From NCBI GenBank assembly GCA_007129695.1, contig SKVA01000318.1, forward strand, positions 1 to 11,387: a stretch of 11,387 bases of DNA. Direction: 5' to 3'. Shown here piece after piece: positions 6,739-11,387 of this stretch; within the stretch, counting starts at the first letter, position 1, and the number at the start of each line of letters is the position of its first letter. The position numbers and the translations under genes are program-made. The notes beneath the pieces are model-generated. The model had not been told where the DNA came from and made no database searches. It saw only the letters and a program-made list of their open reading frames with translations. The stretch comes from Spirochaetaceae bacterium (lineage in GTDB: Bacteria > Spirochaetota > Spirochaetia > DSM-27196 > SLST01).

Positions 6739-8589
6739 CTACTGACCCGCGGCTCGAAGCGCCTCGAGTCGATCCACCTGCCACTGCGCCTGGAGTTCGA
6801 AGAACTCTTCGTTGGTAACCGGCGTGTTCCGAATAACGGCGTACTTGAACCCAAGGTTCGCGAGCCCGGCCGCCGCGTACGGAATCGTGAACGGCTGGAT
6901 GTACGACACCCCGTATCCGCCGCCACCGCCGCGGTACGGGATCACGAGCGCGTTGGCCAGGAGATACCCCTCGGCCTCTGCGAGGAGCCGCATCCGCCGA
7001 TCCAGATCGATCTTTTCCTCATTCGCCCGGTCCAGAAGCGTCTGGTATTCGTCACCGGCGATGATCGATATGTCGGTGTAGCTCATCGGGTTACCCGTGT
7101 GGAACGGAGGGGTGTACGCGTACGGATCGAGGTACGTGGCGCCCCAGTTTACTTCGGCGAGCCCGTAGTTGCCGTTACGGCGCGTGTTGTCCAGGAATCC
7201 GGTCGGCGGATAGCCTACCGGCCGGAAGTCGATGAAGTCGCGGCCCAGGAGGTTCTCCAGCTGCTGCTCGATGACCTGCGCGCGCTGCGTCGCGTCGGCG
7301 CTGCCGGTACTGAACGGCCACTTCACGATGACCGGGAAGGTCACGTCACCGGCGAGTTCCTGTCGGGCGCGCGCCGCGTACTGCCGCGCACGGTCGGGAT
7401 CAAACAGATCGCTCGACGTGAACGGTGCGAGCGGCGGGAGCATCGTGTAGTCGGTGCCCTGCACCGACGCGAAGCCCGGCGACGTCATCGTGTTTTTCAG
7501 CTGCCGGTCCGGGTTGAACGGATCGACGGTCATGTGCGCCGCGACGCGATCGATACCGTGGAAGAACGCCTTGCGGAAGTTGATGTTCGCGACCGCCTTG
7601 CGCCAGTTCTCCGGCTGGTACTCCGCGGCGAACTGGGGATCGAAGTTGAAGCTGTACCAGAAGTTCCACGAGCTGACCGGGTTCGGGAAGACCAGATCGC
7701 GGCGCTGCGGATCTTCCAGCCAGCCGTCGATGATCGCGATCGGAATCGCCGCGCTCGTGATCTGACCGCGGAAGAAGAGCTCGGGAGCGAGCGTTCCGGC
7801 CTCCCGGTTGAACTGGTAGGTCAGGCGTCCGATGTGGACGTTCCCGCGATCCCAGTAGTTCTCATTCCGCTCGAAGACGCGCTCGTTCTGCGGCTCGTGC
7901 CGCGTGAGGATGAACGGGCCATTGCTGAGCAGCGTGCGATGGTCGGTTCCGAACCTGTCACCTGCTTCGGCCAGGAAGCGACCGTTGACCGGCCGATAGA
8001 CCGTATGCGTCAGCATCGACAGGAACCACGGGGTCGGGTTCTCCAGCGTGTACTCGACGACGTAGCGACTGGGCGCCTTGATGCCGACCTGGGAGAACGG
8101 CATGTCGGGGGTATCGGCATCGGCCTTCGCCAGGAAGTACGCGTCGGCGTTCTTGATCGTCCCGCGGATATGGTGCGCGGAGAACGACGCGGTCGCCGGG
8201 TCGAGCACGTAGCGCATCGCATCGACGAAGTCCTGGGCCGTTACTTCGGCGTAGCGCTGCTTGTCCCACGTGTACCAGTTGACACCCTCGCGGAGCTTGA
8301 ACGTGTAGACGAGTCCATCCGACGATACGGTCCACGACTCGGCCGCCGACGGTCGGAGCACACCGAAGTTGTCGTACTCGACCATCGAGCTCACGATGTT
8401 CATCGCGACTGTCATTTCGCTGACCGTACTGCTCACCAGGTAGTCGAGCCGGGCGAGCTCAGCCGAGTAGACCGTGTTATAGTCCTGCGACTCGATCCGC
8501 CGGGTCGCCTGCTGCGCACCGGTCGCAAACGCGGTCGCGGGAATCATCAGTGCCAGCACGCACGCGGGCACCCACATCCACTTCTTCAT
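6739..8589 (-). CDS. oppA: Oligopeptide ABC transporter, extracellular solute-binding protein (family 5)
   Basis: This 616-residue secreted peptide-binding protein is the first gene of the importer operon. A signal peptide covers residues 1-22 (KK, a hydrophobic core, then AFA before TGAQQ), with signal peptidase I cleavage expected after A22. The Cys at 10 lies inside the hydrophobic core, so a lipoprotein is unlikely. The family-5 signature is clear at about 83-131 (AESWTVSSDGLVYTFKLREG, then VTAQDFVDAMRYVLDP). The large two-lobed domain runs to about 520, and the length is typical of OppA/DppA proteins. AAGGAGG (8596-8602) lies six bases before the ATG. Bound ligands may be oligopeptides, but family-5 proteins in spirochaetes and Thermotogae also bind oligosaccharides, so the substrate is open. 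Confidence 0.94.
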   Translation of the reverse strand: MKKWMWVPACVLALMIPATAFATGAQQATRRIESQDYNTVYSAELARLDYLVSSTVSEMTVAMNIVSSMVEYDNFGVLRPSAAESWTVSSDGLVYTFKLREGVNWYTWDKQRYAEVTAQDFVDAMRYVLDPATASFSAHHIRGTIKNADAYFLAKADADTPDMPFSQVGIKAPSRYVVEYTLENPTPWFLSMLTHTVYRPVNGRFLAEAGDRFGTDHRTLLSNGPFILTRHEPQNERVFERNENYWDRGNVHIGRLTYQFNREAGTLAPELFFRGQITSAAIPIAIIDGWLEDPQRRDLVFPNPVSSWNFWYSFNFDPQFAAEYQPENWRKAVANINFRKAFFHGIDRVAAHMTVDPFNPDRQLKNTMTSPGFASVQGTDYTMLPPLAPFTSSDLFDPDRARQYAARARQELAGDVTFPVIVKWPFSTGSADATQRAQVIEQQLENLLGRDFIDFRPVGYPPTGFLDNTRRNGNYGLAEVNWGATYLDPYAYTPPFHTGNPMSYTDISIIAGDEYQTLLDRANEEKIDLDRRMRLLAEAEGYLLANALVIPYRGGGGGYGVSYIQPFTIPYAAAGLANLGFKYAVIRNTPVTNEEFFELQAQWQVDRLEALRAAGQ

Positions 8590-8711
8590 TACCTTCCTCC
8601 TTGTCTTCCGGAGCCGCGCTGAACCGGGCCGTGCCTATCACAACCGGGGTTCATAGACGTAGGATCGGGAAGCACAACCTACGAAAATGTACCGGCAACG
8701 CCGATCCATCG

Positions 8712-8740
8712 ATTATCCAGCGTTTTGCCGCCAAGGTCAA
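8712..8740 (-). promoter_or_regulatory. Sigma-70-type promoter of the peptide importer operon
   Basis: On the - strand, TTGACC (8735-8740) and GATAAT (8712-8717) are separated by exactly 17 bases. Each matches five of six consensus positions. Transcription should start near 8705, giving a leader of about 115 nt before the ATG at 8589. The surrounding DNA is GC-rich, so a match this good is unlikely to be chance. Confidence 0.65.
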
Positions 8741-8744
8741 CCTT
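8733..8744. promoter_or_regulatory. Dyad over the -35 box of the importer promoter
   Basis: AAGGTCAACCTT is a palindrome of two 5-bp arms with a CA centre. It contains the whole -35 hexamer of the operon promoter. The position suits a repressor operator. The dyad is short and the regulator is unknown, so the role is a guess. Confidence 0.3.
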
Positions 8745-8776
8745 TCAGCGACGATCGACCGCGCTTTTTTCGACCA

Positions 8777-8805
8777 ATGACAACGCCGACCTGAGCCGGT
8801 ACACT
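8777..8805 (+). promoter_or_regulatory. Putative promoter of the chromate transporter gene
   Basis: ATGACA (8777-8782) and TACACT (8800-8805) are 17 bases apart, matching five and four consensus positions. The predicted start of transcription is near 8812, ten bases before the ATG at 8822 and 70 before the ATG at 8882. Confidence 0.4.
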
Positions 8806-8819
8806 CGCTGCGAGATACC
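8798..8819. promoter_or_regulatory. Imperfect dyad over the -10 box and start of the chrA promoter
   Basis: The arms GGTA..CTCG and CGAG.TACC flank a CTG centre. The left arm has one more base between its two parts than the right. The dyad covers the proposed -10 box and transcription start, a common place for a repressor operator. It could be chance. Confidence 0.3.
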
Positions 8820-8821
8820 CG

Positions 8822-10039
8822 ATGGATACCCCGATTGAAGGTGACCATACAGCCGTGTACCAGGACTGCCAACCAGTCCCAATGGCCCGGTTCCTGCGCG
8901 ACGTTCTGATCTGCTCGCTCGGCGCGTACGGCGGGCCTGAGAGCCACATGAGCGTCTTCCTGGACCAGATGGTAATCAAGCGGCGCTACCTGACGGAGCA
9001 GGAACTGATCGAGCTGATCGCGCTGTGCAGCATCCTGCCCGGGCCGACGAGCACGCAGACGATCGTTTCGATCGGGTACAAGACCGGCGGCCCGCTGCGC
9101 GCGTTGTTGACGATGCTCGTCTGGGCGCTGCCCGTGCTGATCGTGATGTCGGCGCTTTCGTTTCTGTCCGGGTTCCTGCTGAATCGCGGCTTTTCGACCG
9201 ACTTTCTGCGCTTTGTCGGTCCGATGGCGATCGGGTTCATCATCGTCGCGGCGATCCGGATAGGCCGCAAGGTAGTCACCGACGCGATGACCGCGCTGCT
9301 GATGATCGCCGCGGCCGCGGTGACGTTTTTCCTACGCTCGCCCTGGGTCTTCCCGATCGTCCTCATCGCAGGCGGTGCGGTGAGCATCGTGCTGTCGCGC
9401 GAGCGTGACATCTGGAACACGGCGGCGATCAGGCCGCAGTGGAGCTACCTGATTGCGTTTGCCGCGCTCGGGGTCGGCGGGCTCGTTCTGAGCGCGACGA
9501 CCGACGTCTGGCTGATCACTTTGTTCGAGAGCTTCTACCGCTACGGCTACCTGGTCTTCGGCGGAGGCCAGGTCATCGTCCCGGTCATGCATACCGAGCT
9601 CGTAGCGGTGAATGGATACATGACCGATGCGGAGTTCCTGACCGGGTACGGCCTGGTTCAGGGACTGCCCGGCCCGATGTTCAGCTTCGCCGCGTACGCC
9701 GGAGGTCTTGCAGCCCGTGACGCGGGTGTCGCAACGCAGCTTGCGGCCGCGGCGATCGGCGGAACCGGAATCTTCCTGCCCGGTCTGCTGTTGATCTACT
9801 TCGTCTATCCGCTCTGGGACGACCTGAAGAAGATCCGCGCGATCAAAATCGCGCTCCGGGGGATCAACGCGGTCGCCGGCGGCCTGATCGCGGTCGCCGC
9901 GGTCGTCCTGTTCACCGCGACCGACCTCCGCGTAGACAACCTGATCGTAACAGCCGTCGCGGCCGGGGGTCTGGGATTCACGAAGGTCCCCGCCCCGCTC
10001 ATCGTCGTCGCGGCGCTCGGCGCGGGGTTTGTGTTCTGA
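8822..10039 (+). CDS. chrA: ChrA-family chromate transporter, two-domain form
   Basis: This 405-residue inner-membrane transporter has two homologous CHR domains fused in one chain. The N-terminal half has YGGPESH (36-42) and LPGPTSTQ (73-80). The C-terminal half has FGGGQVIVPV (246-255), GLVQGLPGPMFSFAAYAGG (277-295) and GIFLPG (316-321). ChrA proteins export chromate driven by ion gradients, and some members may move other oxyanions such as sulfate. The length is normal for the long-chain form. The start is uncertain. The ATG at 8822 has only a weak GAG upstream. The ATG at 8882 (MARFLRDVLI) fits the usual ChrA N-terminus better but has no ribosome-binding site and follows a small hairpin. 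A GTG at 8855 has AAGGTGA about ten bases upstream. The gene is divergent from the importer operon. Confidence 0.9.
   Translation: MDTPIEGDHTAVYQDCQPVPMARFLRDVLICSLGAYGGPESHMSVFLDQMVIKRRYLTEQELIELIALCSILPGPTSTQTIVSIGYKTGGPLRALLTMLVWALPVLIVMSALSFLSGFLLNRGFSTDFLRFVGPMAIGFIIVAAIRIGRKVVTDAMTALLMIAAAAVTFFLRSPWVFPIVLIAGGAVSIVLSRERDIWNTAAIRPQWSYLIAFAALGVGGLVLSATTDVWLITLFESFYRYGYLVFGGGQVIVPVMHTELVAVNGYMTDAEFLTGYGLVQGLPGPMFSFAAYAGGLAARDAGVATQLAAAAIGGTGIFLPGLLLIYFVYPLWDDLKKIRAIKIALRGINAVAGGLIAVAAVVLFTATDLRVDNLIVTAVAAGGLGFTKVPAPLIVVAALGAGFVF
8863..8879 (+). other. Small hairpin just before the conserved ChrA start
   Basis: GGACTG and CAGTCC pair perfectly around a 5-base loop and end two bases before the ATG at 8882. 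If translation starts there, the hairpin is at the end of a leader of about 70 nt and could hide the initiation region. If translation starts at 8822 it is just coding sequence for residues 14-19. Confidence 0.35.
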
Positions 10040-10086
10040 CGCTTGCCCCACGCCTGGCTGCAGTGGCCGACGCAGCCGCGGTGTAC

Positions 10087-10092
10087 TATAAT
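10087..10092 (+). promoter_or_regulatory. Perfect TATAAT box before the Uma2 gene
   Basis: TATAAT is exact, which is notable in this GC-rich DNA. The -35 region is poor (TGGCCG at 10064-10069, 17 bases upstream). If the box is used, transcription would begin near 10099, only about three bases before the ATG at 10102, making the message nearly leaderless. Confidence 0.35.
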
Positions 10093-10101
10093 GAAGGTGT
10101 C

Positions 10102-10734
10102 ATGCCGACGCGAGTGTCCGCCTCCGCGACGACCGATTACGAGTTACTCACCGCGTCCGACTTCCTCGAATGGCTCGAGCCGGGCCGGCACGCCGATCTG
10201 ATCGACGGGGAGGTGTTCGTGCACTCACCGGTTTCTACGCGTCACGCGCAGCTTCTGAACTTCGTTGACGCGATCCTCCGCCTGTACGTCGACCGCCACG
10301 CACTCGGAACGCTGTTCCGTTAGGTCGTCGCGGTGAAGCTCGGCGGTCGCAACGTCTTCCTGCCCGACCTGGCATTCTACCTGGCCGATCGGGCCGACGC
10401 GATACAGCCGACGCACGTCGACGGTGCCCCCGACCTTGTCGTCGAGGTGCTGAGCCGGAGAACCGCCGAACGCGACATCGGTCCGAAGTTCGCCGAGTAC
10501 GAGCAGCACGGCGTGGGCGAGTACTGGATCCTCGACCCGGAGACGCTCGCGCACCGCTTCTACCGCAGAGATGGTGACGAGCTCGTCGAATACGCCGACG
10601 GCGCGGACCGGATCGATTCGCGCGTGCTCCCCGGATTCTTCCTGCGTCGCGACTGGCTCGACCCGACCGCACTCCCGAAGATCGACGACGCGATGGCGCA
10701 GATCGACGCCACTCGGCCGGGTCCGGACCGCTAG
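10102..10734 (+). pseudogene. Uma2-family (DUF820) protein gene, interrupted by one in-frame amber codon
   Basis: The two halves lie in the same frame and together make a normal-length Uma2 protein (209 residues plus the internal stop). The first half runs from the ATG at 10102 (GAAGG four bases upstream) and contains DLIDGEVFVHSPVSTRHAQ. It stops at TAG 10321-10323, codon 74. The frame then continues with VVAVKLGGRNVFLPDLAFY, GAPDLVVEVLS (Asp111, Glu115 of the restriction-endonuclease-like fold), the conserved Lys129 and GVGEYWILDPE. A GTG at 10333 could start the second half, but it has no ribosome-binding site. Uma2 proteins have a PD-(D/E)XK-type fold and unknown biological roles. They are numerous in cyanobacteria and some other bacteria. 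The rest of the frame is intact, so the stop looks recent, or is a sequencing error, or is read through. Confidence 0.82.
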
Positions 10735-11357
10735 ATCGCGCTCCCGTAGCGGAGCAGCAGCTCGTCGAGCGCTTCACGCAGCAGGCTCGCCTCGGTCCGG
10801 TTGAGCGCCGCCGACAGTTTGGTCAGCCGGTCGAGCGTCGCCTTCGGGTAGTAGTTGCTCTTCAACGTCATCTTCGATTCGACGTAGATCGCGACCCTCC
10901 CCTTGCCTTCGGTCTTCGCCCGGTAGAGCGCCTCCGCGGCGGTGCGCTGCAGATCGCCGCGCTCCGCTGCGTGGACAGGGTGGTTCGCTATCCCGATCGA
11001 CAGGCTCACGCGACGCGGCGCGATCGATTCGATCTCCAGCCGAGCCACGTGCTGACGGATCTCCTCCATCACAATGAGCGCGTTCTCCGCGGGCAAGTCG
11101 GGCATCGCGGCCGCATACTCGTCACCGCCGATCCGCGCGACGATCGCGTCGGCGGGCAAGCTTGCGACGAGCGCAGCCTCCACGCGCCGGAGCACGTCGT
11201 CGCCGGCAGCGTGTCCGCACGAATCGTTGATCTCCTTGAACGCGTCAAGGTCGATCAACGCGAGAGAGATCGACTGCGACTCGCCAACCGCGTCGATCCG
11301 ACGCTCGAGCTCGGTCCGGTCGAGCAGTTCGGGCAGGGGTACTGATTTGGGTGCCAT
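10731..11357 (-). CDS. GGDEF-domain protein with a C-terminal ribbon-helix-helix DNA-binding domain
   Basis: This is a 208-residue soluble protein with no membrane segment or signal peptide. The GGDEF domain fills about residues 10-160: metal-binding DLDAFKEIND (36-45) with GHAAGDDVL, then the active-site loop IGGDEY (76-81, Tyr in place of Phe), then VSLSIGIA and ALYRAKTEGKGRV. The inhibitory RxxD site expected just before the loop is absent. Residues 163-205 look like a ribbon-helix-helix unit. A strand, MTLKSNYYP, is followed by helix KATLDRLTKLSAAL, turn NRTEA and helix SLLREALDELLLRYG. The domain is predicted to make cyclic di-GMP (or a related dinucleotide) and to bind DNA as a dimer. 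The ATG at 11357 is chosen for GGAGG four bases upstream over the TTG at 11381. Its stop overlaps that of the Uma2 gene in CTAG (10731-10734). Confidence 0.87.
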   Translation of the reverse strand: MAPKSVPLPELLDRTELERRIDAVGESQSISLALIDLDAFKEINDSCGHAAGDDVLRRVEAALVASLPADAIVARIGGDEYAAAMPDLPAENALIVMEEIRQHVARLEIESIAPRRVSLSIGIANHPVHAAERGDLQRTAAEALYRAKTEGKGRVAIYVESKMTLKSNYYPKATLDRLTKLSAALNRTEASLLREALDELLLRYGSAI

Positions 11358-11361
11358 AGGT

Positions 11362-11366
11362 CCTCC
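11362..11366 (-). promoter_or_regulatory. Ribosome-binding site of the GGDEF gene
   Basis: GGAGG on the - strand lies four bases before the ATG at 11357. It supports this start over the in-frame TTG at 11381. Promoter elements, if any, are beyond the right edge. Confidence 0.6.
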
Positions 11367-11387
11367 TCGATGCGTACGCAATGATGC

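Noticed and set aside
8573..8589. Lipoprotein lipobox in the binding protein
   Set aside because: The Cys at residue 10 lies within the hydrophobic core and is preceded by VPA, too early and atypical. The AFA site at 20-22 fits signal peptidase I.
6649..8622. 657-codon open frame on the + strand
   Set aside because: It is exactly antisense, codon against codon, to the solute-binding protein gene. Its product is Arg/Val/Glu-rich with no recognisable domain. GC-rich codon bias makes such mirror frames common.
8590..8705. Riboswitch in the 115-nt importer leader
   Set aside because: I see only a short GTAGG/CCTAC pairing and no conserved core of a known riboswitch class.
9332..10051. 239-codon open frame on the - strand opposite chrA
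   Set aside because: The product is a highly charged, low-complexity Arg/Asp-rich sequence opposite well-conserved ChrA motifs.
10056..10077. Inverted repeat GGCTGC...GCAGCC after chrA as a terminator
   Set aside because: A 6-bp stem with a 10-base loop and no following T run is too weak to call.
10971..11345. 124-codon + strand frame opposite the GGDEF gene
   Set aside because: It is a shadow of the GGDEF domain. The encoded sequence is Arg/Val-rich without a ribosome-binding site.

Overview
The window is GC-rich and densely coded, and it looks like a chromosome segment of a free-living spirochaete (Spirochaetota). The main clues are the style of the oligopeptide transporter and its binding protein, whose mature N-terminus begins TGAQQ, a common look in spirochaete secreted proteins. 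This assignment is inferred from remembered family resemblance and was not tested by a search. I see no tRNA, rRNA, CRISPR array, insertion sequence or integrase.

Layout, left to right. (1) The 3' part of a C39-like cysteine peptidase gene on the + strand runs in from the left edge. It converges on, and overlaps, a serine hydrolase of the beta-lactamase/penicillin-binding class C family on the - strand. (2) A small three-helix membrane protein of unknown function (+, GTG start) is divergent from the serine hydrolase and overlaps the tail of the next operon. (3) A complete five-gene oligopeptide/dipeptide ABC importer operon lies on the - strand from 8589 down to 2589: binding protein, permease, permease, ATPase, ATPase. 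The last four genes are tightly coupled (4-bp overlap, 7-bp gap, 8-bp overlap). The binding-protein gene is separated from the permeases by a strong stem-loop. A good sigma-70-type promoter lies upstream of the operon. (4) A two-domain ChrA chromate transporter is divergent from the operon (+). (5) A Uma2-family (DUF820) gene follows (+) and is interrupted by one in-frame amber codon. (6) A minimal GGDEF protein on the - strand carries a C-terminal ribbon-helix-helix DNA-binding domain. Its stop codon shares a CTAG with that of the Uma2 gene.

How the parts fit. The operon would import peptides. The neighbouring peptidase and serine hydrolase could process peptides, but nothing in the sequence links them functionally. 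ChrA exports or exchanges oxyanions and shares only the divergent promoter region with the operon. The most unusual item is the GGDEF plus ribbon-helix-helix fusion, which would join cyclic-di-nucleotide synthesis or binding to sequence-specific DNA binding in one chain of about 208 residues. Other points are the amber-interrupted Uma2 gene, dyad symmetries over both promoters of the divergent region, and overlapping 3' ends at all three convergent gene pairs.
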